This document shows positions 12,343 to 26,200 of a DNA stretch of 64,000 bases, one piece after another; within the stretch, counting starts at the first letter, position 1, and each line of letters begins with the position of its first letter. The notes under the pieces were generated by a model. That model did no database searches. It saw only the letters and a list, made by a program, of their open reading frames with translations, and was not told where the DNA came from. The position numbers were made by a program, and so were the translations under genes. Origin of the DNA: Phallusia mammillata (taxonomy: Eukaryota > Chordata > Ascidiacea > Phlebobranchia > Ascidiidae); assembly GCA_003260075.1 (NCBI GenBank), contig QLIY01000217.1, positions 1-64,000 of the forward strand. The letters are read 5' to 3'.

Positions 12343-13866
12343 CACGGACACCTGTCACAAAATCAGGGACACCCTGTCACAAATCTGGGGCAGCATGTCA
12401 GTGACAGGCAACGAGTGACACCCTGTCACTAAATTGTTACAGCCCCGTCTCACCGCTAGATGTAACAAGTAAGCAAAATAAACCAGGTTTTGTTCCGCAC
12501 GAAAAAAAAATTACTGCTAGTTACTACGGCGTGATTGTCTACTGAGCAGGCATACAGACGTCAAAAATTTTCCGGGCGTTCGTATTGGGTTTCTCATATG
12601 GCTCAATGAATAATAGAATTGCCCACCACTAAATAAGTCGAGTTCAATTCAATCCGACCCAAAAATGCATAGTATTGTGGTTACAGAGCTTTAATAAAAA
12701 AAAATTCCTGTAGAATTACAAAGCTAGGTTCAATTCAAACCACACGCACCATCCATCAAGTGCTGTTTGTTCCGGCGTGTTTTTGCAGCCTGTGAAGCGG
12801 AAATTTCAACCGCACTGGTAACTCGCACGTAAAGTTAGTCGCACAGAAGATTTTGGGGCAGTTTTTAACACAACGGAATTAGGCATTGCATTTCACTTTA
12901 CAACATGCGGCAACTGGGCGATCGTTTCCTGTTTTTCAGTTTACAAGCAAGGACAGCTTCTAGTATGCAAAAAGGACAAGTATGCAAAAGGTAAACTATG
13001 CGCAAGTATTTAGACGCTAAACTGCATATTTGTTTACAAGTTAGATTTGATCAGTAAAATTGTGCTGATCATAAACCGCTGATGGACCAACAATTCAAAA
13101 AACTCAAAAACAACGAGTTGTGTGAAAAATATATCAGATTGGAAACAAACGTCCGACAGACAAGACCATTGTTTTGGGCAACAGCAGGACAGGACACAAT
13201 TCCTCAACTAGGGGGACGTTAAAAGCGTGTCTGTGAAATCAACCGTGACGCACAAGCCGACGAGGTCAAACTATTTTCTCACATGCGCGCAAGTCGGATG
13301 AGGTTGTTAAAGGCTGGCTGCGAAGTTCATCCAACCGTCACTTCACGATTTTTTATTCGCTTAGCAAGTGAACAGAATGCGAAAGTTCGTTAATGAAACC
13401 CAAACGAAACCGCACTTTAAAAAAAGTTTCATTATGCACCTGTTTAGTGCTAAATATCAGCTGCGTGTTGCTTAGCAGTTTTAGGAATCGGTGAGTCAAA
13501 GTTGTCTGGATGTAGTTCACGACCGTTGTTAGCAACTGTACGGTTATTAGTAAACAGTCAAAGTCCTGTAGTGTTATTTTTTTTTTGCTTGGGAATCTGT
13601 ATGATAACAAGTAAAACATATATGTCCAACATGTTTGTGAAACAGTCCTTTTTAAAGGGTATTTATGGAAATATGTTGAATTAACATATTATTCAGTGTT
13701 TTTGTGTCGTCACTTTGTTAGGTACCTGACAATCGTGATATTTAGGTAATTTTGATCGAAAAATAACATCAAATAAATGTGACTATTAAATCTCGTTAAG
13801 TGTGTCTTGCTAACACTTTTAAACAGAATAAAAACGTTCCGGGTTTTGTGACAAAAGACTATCACC
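12343..13866. other. Upstream region of gene B
   Basis: No gene is seen. 12343-12440 is a degenerate array of the phrase GACACCCTGTCAC, similar to 11296-11352. 13368-13550 is homologous to 250-450 upstream of gene A, including the phrase 'gttgttagcaactgta', and may hold shared promoter sequence. ATG 13867 is preceded by 'atcacc', a reasonable initiation context. Confidence 0.5.
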
Positions 13867-16365
13867 ATGCAAACGGAATTAGAATTAGTAAATAAGTTAA
13901 AAAATAAACAATGTTATGACAATGGTGCGGAAATTGAACCAAAGGAGTCAGCAAAAACTTTGCATCAGTTGGGACTTGTGTACCAAGACAAAAGTCCAGA
14001 TAAAATCAGTCTCATTCAAAGTGTTGCATTAATGACGTCAGCTGTGTTAAGGCAGCGGGGGGGGGGCAAGGAATCAGCAAAAACTTTGCATCAGTTGGGA
14101 CTTGTGTACAAAGACAAAAGTCCAGATAAGATCAGTCTTATTCAAAGTGTTGCGTTAATGACATCAGCTGTGTTAAGGAAGCCCGACAATGCAGACAACA
14201 TTAGGAAGGACCTCGATGATGTGTGCATGCATATCATGACGTTAGCTGGCGCTTTACATCCAGATGCAGAGCTTGTTAGTAAAGCTGTTGCCGAAACCAA
14301 AGCACAAATAAAAACACTTCGTGAACACGCAAAAGATATGCTTAATGAGCTTCAACCAATGTCTGACGACTTGAACGGCGAAAAGCTTAAGACTATACGA
14401 AAACAGAGAGTTGTAGAGATAAGAAGAATACAGGATTTTGTTACTGAAGCATACAAAGGCATAATGGCTCTTATTGCAAAACATACCACTGGCATAATGG
14501 GAAAAGAACCTTGTAAGTTTGCTTTGGTAGGAATGGGTTCGGGGGGGGGGATCAAGCCAAAGTGATATCGTACATGAAGAGATGGAAATCGGTCAGCCAA
14601 CGAGTATGGAGAAGGTTTCCGAAAACATAGGAAGCAAAGCAGTTGTAGATGGATTAAATATCACTGAATCACTTCAACAGTATGTCGTGTCATGTTGCAG
14701 TGAAAAAAGAAAAGAAAAAGTCCAGTTTACAGAATCACTGCTTAAGGCAGTTTTGCTGGCAACTATATTTAAAATGTTTAGACACGCTTTGAAACTAACA
14801 GAAGAATGTAAAGACTCGGAAGAGTTTGGAGATGAGCATGTCCTACTGAAGTTGTTTTATGCAGGGTCTTTGTATCAATGCGGCGAATATGAAAAAAGTC
14901 TCAAATTCTGTAAAGACGAACTGGCCCAACTTACTCTGTCTGCTTCATTCGACATGCGAGGTTTGTACTTGGAAAAATGCCACCAATGCCTATTTCATTT
15001 GGAGAGATACCAAGAAGCATTAGAATATACAAAACTGCTATCACAGAACTCTTTCCAAGGAATGCCTTCTGTATCAAAAATGGGGGGGGGGCGAGAGTAT
15101 TATTGTATTAGAGGAAGGAATTCACAATTACCGGAAATACAATAGCGCTTTAAATCACTTTCGATGGTTGGAGAGGTACCAAGAAGCATTAGAATATACA
15201 ATACTGCTATCACAGAACTCTTTCCAAGGAATGCCTTCTGTATCAAAAATGGAAATCAATGCAATAATGGGAAGATGCTATCTGCACCTTGGTGACAAAA
15301 AGGCGCAAAAATATTTAGAGCTAGCATACAACCAAACAAAAAAGAAACTACCAAACAACTTAAGCGGAAACACATACAATCAACTTATGGAAGACTATAG
15401 CGTGTGCCTTACTAAATCGGGTTGTTATGAAGAAGCCCTTTCGGTAAGTGACGAATGGATATCCGAAAGACGAAAACTGCATGTAAATGAAGAAACTGAT
15501 CCTTTTTTAAACGATAGTTTCTTTTCAAAAGGCGTAAGTCTGTGTGGTGCGAAAAAGTACGAAGAAGCTCTTGTTTATGTTGACAAATCGTGGAACGCTG
15601 TAAAAAAACGCGATAGGGGGGGGGGGTAAATCGGGTTGTTATGAAGAAGCCCTTACGGTAAATGACGAATGGATATCCGAAAGACGAAAACTGCATGTAG
15701 ATAAAGAAACTGATCCTTTTTTAAACGTTAGTTTCTTTTTAAAAGGCGTAAATCTGTGTGGTGTGAAAAAGTACGAAGAAGCTCTTGTTTATCTTGACAA
15801 ATCGTGGAACGCTGTAAAAAAACGTGATAAAACTGCTGATACAATCTATTGCGTTTCCCCTAAATATGAATGCTTGATAAAACTGGGCCGGTTAGAAGAA
15901 GCAGAAAGTTTCTTAAAAAATATTTGGTATGAAAGGCTGGAACATATTCGTTTGGAGTACAAAGCAACGATACCTAGAGCAGAATATTCAGATTTCTGCT
16001 GTTTTATGTGTCATGACATTTCTGCAAAGCGTTTTGAACGCAAACAACCCAACGATGCAATTTGGTTTGCCAAAAAATCGTTTCAGTTTGGGAGTCTGAA
16101 ATCTATCGAAATGTTTCTGAGCGCTGTACAGTTACTTGTTTTAATTTTATGCGATTTACAACGCTTCGAGGAGTGTCTTGCCGCCGCAAAACACGGATTA
16201 AAACTTTTGCAATTTGCATGTGAGAGCTACTGCGTGGAAGAAAGTTTTGTTGACCTTGTCCAGATATTTGCACGCTGTGAATTGGAATTAGGAATCAGCC
16301 CACCAACGCTTCCTTACGATTGCACCCCCTCCATATTTTACCATGCGGGAACATTTTTGCCCTGA
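13867..16365 (+). CDS. NTase-TPR gene B, NTase core missing in a gap
   Basis: The family N-terminus starts at ATG 13867 (MQTELELVNKLKNKQCYDNG...SAKTLHQLGLVY) and the gene ends PTLPYDCTPSIFYHAGTFLP, TGA 16363-16365. Four G runs interrupt it. The run at 14057 is followed by a repeat of the coding sequence just before it. The run at 14541 falls directly after FALVGMGS and the text resumes at SSQSDIVHEEMEIGQP, so about 265 residues of NTase core, judged by gene C, are absent from the assembly. The run at 15082 is followed by a stray 75-base NTase piece (ESIIVLEEGIHNYRKY..., 15093-15167) fused to a repeat of the TPR region. The run at 15616 again joins repeated TPR sequence. The gene could be whole in the animal; as printed it cannot be translated. 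Confidence 0.75.
15093..15167 (+). pseudogene. Stray NTase piece inside the TPR part of gene B
   Basis: In one frame this reads ESIIVLEEGIHNYRKY followed by NSALNHFRWL, the segment that should directly follow the catalytic DFE motif and that is missing at the 14541 gap. It runs straight into ERYQEALEY, the TPR sequence. It is most simply the missing contig stitched in the wrong place. Confidence 0.7.
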
Positions 16366-19111
<2,746 letters not shown>

Positions 19112-19149
19112 GATTGTCAAGCCAAAAGGATGTCTTTATCTTTGTGCGC

Positions 19150-22122
19150 ATGTTTATGGCAAAAGTGAAAATGGCCAGAGAAACTAATTTAGCAAATAAG
19201 TTAAGATACGAACAATGTTATGACAACGGAGAGGAAATTGATCCAAAGGAATCAGCAAAAACTTTGCATCAGTTGGGACTTGTGTACAAAGATAAAAGTC
19301 CAGATAAGATCAGTCTCATTCAAAGTGTTGCTTTAATGACATCAGCTGTTTTAAGGCAACCCGACAATGCTGAAATCATTAAGGAAGATCTTGATGACAT
19401 GTGTATGCACATCATGACGCTGGCTGACGCTGCAAATCCAGATACAGAGCTGATGAATAAAGCTGTTGCCGAAATTAAAGAACAAATTCAAACTTTTCGT
19501 GAAAACACAATAGATAAACTCGATGAGCTGAAACCAATGTCTGATGACTTAAAGGGCGAAAAGCTTAATGCAATTCGGAAGCAAAGAGTTGTACAAGTGA
19601 ATAAAATACAAGATTTTGTTACTGAAACATACAAAAACATAATGCGTCTCATAGCAAAACATACTTTTGAAATAATGGGAAAAGCACCTTGTAGGTTTGC
19701 TTTGGTAGGAATGGGTTCGTTGGCTAAAAATGAAGTTACTCCATATTCTGATTTCGAGAGCATCATTGTGTTGGAAGAAGGAATTCAGAAACAGCCGAAC
19801 TATAAATATGTTTTGCAGTATTTCGAATGGTTTGCAACAGTTTACCAAACTATACTGGTCCGTCTGGGCGAAACTTTGCTACGATTTTTGGCCATTCCAT
19901 GTCTTAATAGTCCCTCAAATAAGGAAGAAGATTGGTTTTATGACGCACACACTCCATGTGGAATTTGTCCTGATGGTTTTGCTCCTCAAGCAAGCAAGAA
20001 CCCATTGGGAAGACAGACAAAAACAGAAAACAAGCCTTGGACAACTGAGCTGATCAAACCAGTCAGTGAAATGGTAAAGTACTTGGACACTGAAGAAGAT
20101 CTAAAAAACGGTTATCATTTAGCAGATATGTTGACGACAACTTGTTTTGTATTCGGCGATTTTGCTGTTTCTGAACAATTTCAATCAAAAATCGAACAAA
20201 AGCTAAATCAAATGATCAAATTTAACCAACGCTTACAATTGAATATAGGACAAGATTTTGAATTGTTTCAAATTGGAACCATTGGTTTAATTGATAAAGT
20301 AGATGTAAAACGTGTCGCGCTGAGGAGTTGTTCGCTTTTCATTTTTACTCTTGGACGTCTGCATAAATGCAAGTCTTTTACATGTTTCAAAGTTCTTAAA
20401 GAACTAGTGGATCGTCGTGTTATGAACAAAACACTTCATGATAAACTTCAGTTTTCAATGACAGTTGCATGTGAAATGCGTTTGAGGTGGTACAGCAAGA
20501 CTTCAGGCCAAAACGACATTTTGCTTCAACCAATGCAGCTCGGTCAACCATCGCGTATGGAAAAGCTCACGGAAGAAATAGGAAAAAAAGCAGTTGTAGA
20601 TGGGCTAAACATCTCAGCATCGCTTCAAAAATTTGTTGTCAAATGTTTTGAAGAAGAAATGTTACAAGAAGCTATAAACAGAACACCTATCCCACCATCG
20701 CTCCAACAATATGGTTTTGAATGGGTAGCAGGGGAAAGCAAGAAAATAATTGATTTTGAGGAAACGCCATTGATGGCTGCATGGGTGGCAAGAATGTTAT
20801 ATCTCTACAGATTTGCTTTAAACCTAACAAATGAATGCATGAAGTCGCACCAGAATATCAGTGCAAAAGACTGGCGTGATTTGCATGTTTCGCAAGTGAT
20901 ATGTTTACTCCATTGCGGAGATGCTGAAAAATGTCTCGAATTCTGTAAAGAAGAAATAACAAGACTTAATTCACCCGACTTATACGACATACGTTGTTTT
21001 TACATAAAACAATGCTACCGAAGCCTAATTGTTTTAGAAAGATACGAAGAAGCTTTAGAATATTCCAAAACGTTATTTAAAACCCATACCAATGAAGTTA
21101 AGACTGTAACAGAAGTAGAAATCAACGCAAGCATTGGCAAGGGATATTTAAGCACTGGAAACTATGAAAAGGCGCGTTATTATCTAGAGCTTGCATACAA
21201 CGAAGAACAGGAAAAGCCCAGCAAAGCATTAATCCATCACAGATATGAAGAACTTTTGATCGACTACAGCAGGTGTCTCAATTTTTTGTATTTTCATAAC
21301 GATGCTCTTCTGGTAAATGAGGAACTGTTAACCTTAAGACGAAAAATGCATGTACATGAAGAAACTGACTATAATTTATACATGGCGTATCTGATAAAAG
21401 GAGACAGTCTACTTGGCTTGAAACGATACAAAGAAGCTCTAGTATACATTGATAAAATATGGAAAAGCAAAGTCATTGTTGATGCCCAAAAAACCCTCCA
21501 CAATCGCAATTACGTTTTTCGTAAAATTGAGTGTTTGATAAAATTGGGCCGAGCATCAGAAGCAAAATTTTTCGTGGAACATGTTTGGCAAGAAAAGATC
21601 GAATTGCTTTTTCGAAAAAATAGAGAGATGCTGCCTGGAACAGGATATTCTGAATTCTGCAGTTTTGTTTATGAGATCCTAAAAGACCAACTTAAGTGCA
21701 AAAAACCTAACGATGTAATTAAGTTGGCCAAAAAATCTCTTCATTTTTCATTTCATTCCGGCGACCCCAACACGACCGAGACGTCAATAAATATTATTTG
21801 TGTACTGATTGAGATCTTATTGGGGTTACAACGTTACGATGAGTGTCTGGCTGCCGCAAAACAGGGAATACAACTTTGTCAGTTTGTGTATGATCATTGC
21901 CATCTGGAAGAAAAATTTGTTAAAATCTTCAAAATGTCTGAACAATGTGAATTGAAGTTTGCTCCAACGGTTCCATATCATGACACACCATCCATGTTTC
22001 ATTATGCACAAGCAAGTATCCCCCCGGAAATCGATGATTTGTACCAAATGATCATTACGAACAGTAACGAATTCAAACCAATAAATCTCGTTACACCAAA
22101 CTCGCAAGCTGTTGAACAATAA
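19150..22122 (+). CDS. NTase-TPR gene C, the intact family member (about 990 aa)
   Basis: A single open frame ends at TAA 22120-22122. Counting from the first in-frame ATG 19150: residues about 8-40 are the family N-terminus, 45-180 a helical region, 183-330 the nucleotidyltransferase domain, and about 430-960 TPR-like helical repeats. The NTase motif GMGSLAKNEVTPYSDFE has Gly-Ser at 189-190 and the acidic pair Asp201 and Glu203, matching the G-S...[DE]h[DE] pattern of polymerase-beta-fold transferases. The later HLADMLTTTCFVFGD block resembles the GlnD segment that ends in an 'R-x-x-x-G-D'-like turn. Known GlnD enzymes uridylylate PII proteins and carry an HD domain, which is absent here. 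ATG 19171 (MARETNLANK) aligns best with the starts of genes B and E and is an equally good start. It has no signal peptide or membrane segment, so cytosolic. The substrate is unknown. Confidence 0.85.
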   Translation: MFMAKVKMARETNLANKLRYEQCYDNGEEIDPKESAKTLHQLGLVYKDKSPDKISLIQSVALMTSAVLRQPDNAEIIKEDLDDMCMHIMTLADAANPDTELMNKAVAEIKEQIQTFRENTIDKLDELKPMSDDLKGEKLNAIRKQRVVQVNKIQDFVTETYKNIMRLIAKHTFEIMGKAPCRFALVGMGSLAKNEVTPYSDFESIIVLEEGIQKQPNYKYVLQYFEWFATVYQTILVRLGETLLRFLAIPCLNSPSNKEEDWFYDAHTPCGICPDGFAPQASKNPLGRQTKTENKPWTTELIKPVSEMVKYLDTEEDLKNGYHLADMLTTTCFVFGDFAVSEQFQSKIEQKLNQMIKFNQRLQLNIGQDFELFQIGTIGLIDKVDVKRVALRSCSLFIFTLGRLHKCKSFTCFKVLKELVDRRVMNKTLHDKLQFSMTVACEMRLRWYSKTSGQNDILLQPMQLGQPSRMEKLTEEIGKKAVVDGLNISASLQKFVVKCFEEEMLQEAINRTPIPPSLQQYGFEWVAGESKKIIDFEETPLMAAWVARMLYLYRFALNLTNECMKSHQNISAKDWRDLHVSQVICLLHCGDAEKCLEFCKEEITRLNSPDLYDIRCFYIKQCYRSLIVLERYEEALEYSKTLFKTHTNEVKTVTEVEINASIGKGYLSTGNYEKARYYLELAYNEEQEKPSKALIHHRYEELLIDYSRCLNFLYFHNDALLVNEELLTLRRKMHVHEETDYNLYMAYLIKGDSLLGLKRYKEALVYIDKIWKSKVIVDAQKTLHNRNYVFRKIECLIKLGRASEAKFFVEHVWQEKIELLFRKNREMLPGTGYSEFCSFVYEILKDQLKCKKPNDVIKLAKKSLHFSFHSGDPNTTETSINIICVLIEILLGLQRYDECLAAAKQGIQLCQFVYDHCHLEEKFVKIFKMSEQCELKFAPTVPYHDTPSMFHYAQASIPPEIDDLYQMIITNSNEFKPINLVTPNSQAVEQ

Positions 22123-22753
22123 AACTTTAACGACAGATAATGCTACCACACAATGAGAAAGACATCTCATCGTATTACACTCTTTGTTCGTGTGTTTTGT
22201 ACACATTTATTCCTCTCCCTTGGTTGCGCGTTGTCATTTGCCTCGTCCTAAGGTCGCGACTGTGCTTGCGTTCAACTGATTTTACAATTGTTGCTTTATT
22301 TCGTATTATTGTGTACTGTTGCTGCGGGGTTTTCATTAAACTAAGCACGGGTGATGATTTCAGGTGACAAATAAGTCATAGAAATAAAAACTAGCTCAGT
22401 TATGATAAAGTACATCGATATTTAATTAAGAGACAAACTCAGTTTCCCAAATCCTTGAATAACCAAAATTAGGTCGCCAAACCGATTCATTCAGTACTTT
22501 CTGTGCATTCGCCACCAATGGTATATGTGAAAAAGGGTGAAGTAGGCAGCGGAAACAAATACGTTCGAATGGTTTTATTTCTACAAAATCGTAGTTATTT
22601 TGCACCTTGGTATGATAACTCATATCAAATTAATTTTCCCTCAGTGTTCGCAAACCAAACGCACAAGATGTAGTGTGTGAAGGTGCATAAAAGTGCAATG
22701 AAAGCAATTCACTGCAAAACTTCGGCTAAAGTAAAGGTGGGCAACTGTTTTGC
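22123..22753. other. 3' flank of gene C
   Basis: Non-coding. AATAAA-like signals occur near 22384 (AAATAAAAAC). Nothing else is recognised. Confidence 0.4.
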
Positions 22754-23200
22754 ATGTATTGGCCAAAAGTAGTGATATTGTATGCTAGAAAGTTATCTGA
22801 GGCTTGTTCTAACGAAAGGCATTCTGTATCGATTGTACTAATGAACTTATACGTGGCAAAGTGCTATTACCAATACCACCTTCATGACTACCAAACAGCG
22901 CGTCACTATTTCCAGTTTGCATTTAACTATCCACGATACGAAACGATAGACAGCATCGAGATTGAAGAATTGTTGAGCGACTACACAACATGCCTTATTT
23001 GTTCGGGGTAACTTTAAACCTAAAAGTGCCAGGTTATCCAATCGCTACAATATTTCATCGTATGACGTGCTTAGGCAAACTTGGTTAGCGATTTAAAGGT
23101 TTTTGCGCTTAATTATTTTATTTGTTTCAGTTATGACCGTGCTAAATTAAAATGTTCGCCTGATTTATTTTTTACTGTGGTTTGTTTTTGTAAAATATTC
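22754..23200 (+). pseudogene. Relic D: TPR fragment of the NTase-TPR family
   Basis: The frame from 22754 reads YARKLSEACSNERHSVSIVL, then NLYVAKCYYQYHLHDYQTA and ARHYFQFAFNYPRYETIDSI, ending ELLSDYTTCLICSG. It matches the middle TPR region of gene C (...EINASIGKGYLSTGNYEKAR..., ...LLIDYSRCL). After CSG a GTAACT donor at 23008 and a TTTGTTTCAG acceptor ending at 23130 would join to YDRAKLK, giving the family's 'SG-Y-x-x-A' junction, so this copy may have gained an intron. No start, NTase domain or end is present. Its 3' flank is the duplicated gene A flank. Confidence 0.65.
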
Positions 23201-26200
23201 CGTACAACATGCTTTCTGGTAATTCTGTTATGTTTTTATTTCGTTCTGCTTTTTGTATATGTTTTCTGTAATTAAACTATTCAGAACGGCACCCTGTTAG
23301 AAATTTGGTTTTGTGTTCTTGGCACACGTTAGTAATTGTGTGATCAGTTTGTGATTTTCTAATCTATTCGTGGTATTATGGTCAGTTTGTCACATTATAA
23401 TCTATTCGTAATTTTATGATCTGTTAGTGAGTTTGATGTTTGTTTGGTGTCACATATTAGTGGTTCAAAAATAACAGTTGATTGCCTCTGATAATCAAAA
23501 TCTAACCAAATGAAACTCATTATTTTCACTTAAGCAACCTCGTCCGGTAATTGAGTCAATTAATTTGATTTAAATGAAATATGAGAAAATTTTTGGGAAG
23601 AACTAGTTAAAACGGTCTCGTTGGCAATTAAATGAAAACGGTTGGCAATTTAAATCAAAACTGAAAAGCATGCGTACTTACAGTTTGATTGGGATTTCTC
23701 AGCCAAAGAAGCAAAGCAGACCATCTCCGTTTAGTTAGCTTCTGTGAACAAACAACCGAAACATAAATATTTTATCATAAATGTTTGCTCACATTCCGCA
23801 AATTTTTTGATACAAAATACATTAAATGAGTCTAAAGTTGACTTTGAGCGTTCCTACTGACTAGATACAAAGTACAGAGATAAAAGACCTGGATTGAGGA
23901 TACTAATGCAAAACGTTAAAGGGTTAAGTCTGATTTCAAACGGGATGCTATTCCGCCATGCTCAGTTCGTAAATGCCACTAAACACATCTTTAACTCCCT
24001 CTAGCGATCCACATGCAAAAATAATACCATTAGGCAAGGAAATTCCACCCTAAGTAACTTTACTGCTGTCAGTGTTTTTATCATACAGTGTGGGGCCATG
24101 GCTTTACCTTAATTGGCTTGATTTTTGCTGTTGTGCATATGGTTGAGATGAAAGCTAATGCTTTTCTTAATTGACATTATACCTAGAGGTTTGTGTTGTG
24201 TATACTTTTATAAATCTTAACCCTGACCAGTTTGTGTGCACTTAGCCATGGGCGTCCGCAGCGGGGGGCAAGAGAGGGCACGTGATGTGACGAAAGTTTT
24301 TAAAAAAGTTGGCTGTAGAAAAGTTTACAAAACACTATAATTGTGCCGTCTTATCTTGGGGGGGGGGTTTTAGTTAAAGATCCGGAATAATACTGGTAGC
24401 CCATGCCTTTTAGTTTGGAGCAGTTAAGACAGTATTTGTACGAAAAAAAAATATAGGAATCCAATTGCCTTTACACATTTGAAATGCGTACAAAGATGGA
24501 ATGGCACATAAATATAAAATGTAAACAAAAAGTAAGAAGGGGATGGAATGGCTGTAGAAAAGTTTACAAAACACTATAATTGTGCCGTCTTATCTTCTTT
24601 AAAAAATAAGTTTGTCATATTACCCTTCTAGTAAATTTCACAAACATGTAAGTGCTGTAATTGTAATCAAGTTATTAAATACACAATAGAACCATTTGTA
24701 CTGTGCAACTGCAATCAAATCCTACGCGCAACTGAACAAACGTGGACGATGAACTTTTATCAGGTGAGTCCGTTAAGGTAAAATATTAATTATAAATAAA
24801 GCTGATTTGGACAAACATACTTGTCACACACAATGTACAAAATATAAATTTTAGCACTTTACCGTGAACCATGTTTATAGGCATATTACCATTGTAGAAA
24901 ATTTCACAAAAGTAACAAGTTTTATGCCATAACAACAACTTTATAGAATTCTGTTTTACCAGCGAATGGTCAAGTAAAAGAATATTATTCAACGACTATT
25001 ATATACGTACTGAAGGTGCTAAAAACACATTGTAAACCACTACAAAACTAACCACTGGCTAAATTTCTTTGTGCAAGCAAGAAAAACCAAAATTTGTTTG
25101 ATTTCATCAAGTTAAAGTTACAAAAACAAAATTATTTTTTTCTCTATCAACTGTCAAATACAACTTATTAATAAACAATTAGGACATACACAAAGATAAC
25201 CTGTGAAAAGCATGTTTGTTCACCTTAAACTGTTACGTAGGTTGACAGTGCAAAAAATAACTCATCTTTGATATGAAATGAGACTGCTTGTTTAATTTTC
25301 TTTAAGGTTTATTTAATAGTTCTTGTACCTTAAGGCAACTTGTTGTGTGTTGTTGAAGAACATAAAAAAATAACGACTGTACTGACTATAGTGTGTGGTC
25401 TAGGAGTTTTATGCTCATTGGTTAGTGCAATGTATTACAAAGAATTTGGTAACTTTTAATTCGATTCACTCATTTATCTCCCTTACACCCCAAACTATTT
25501 GGTTTTAGATTTTCCAGTCTTTCGGTATCAGGATGTGGTTAGGTAAGGGGAGTAGAACCATATAGCAAACTTTAGAGTTGCAGCTTAAATATTTAGCACA
25601 AACCATACAAAAAGATTGTCACAAAGGTACTGCTATTTTGGGGGAAAAAACAACATTTTAGTCACTCCATTTGTTTAAAGTTATCAAAATCAGGTCATTC
25701 GACCTAAGATGTAGGTGTGGGTTATCAGGTTAAGCTACTCTAAAAATGTTTTCTTTTTCTTTTTGTGTGTTTATAAAATGACCTATTACAGCTTAACCCA
25801 TTGTTACATAACATAGCTATGCTATGATGAATAATTAGTGTCAATAGATTGTGCAATAGTCTACACTTTAATACCTCATGCTAAGTGCCAAAGGCCAGTT
25901 TAGCATGAAACAGCCCAAAAACCATTACCATTACCCTAATTAAAAGTAACCAATGAAGACAACTTACCAGTATATATATATTGCTTTTTCATCAATCAGG
26001 ATGAACAAAGAAAAAATTCAGTTAAGGCAGGCCTTGGAAACCACAACATGTAAGTATCAGATGTACGTTGGTAAGAACCATAATTACATCAATTAGTCCA
26101 GTATAATTTCACTAGATAAGGAAAAAATAATTTTAAAATTTAAGTAAATAGTAAAAAATAATTGTGAATGCAGCGCGCCAACAACATTAACTTGGTGTAA

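Noticed and set aside
24250..24300. Possible transposon end CATGGGCGTCCGCAG
   Set aside because: No partner end or target duplication was found.
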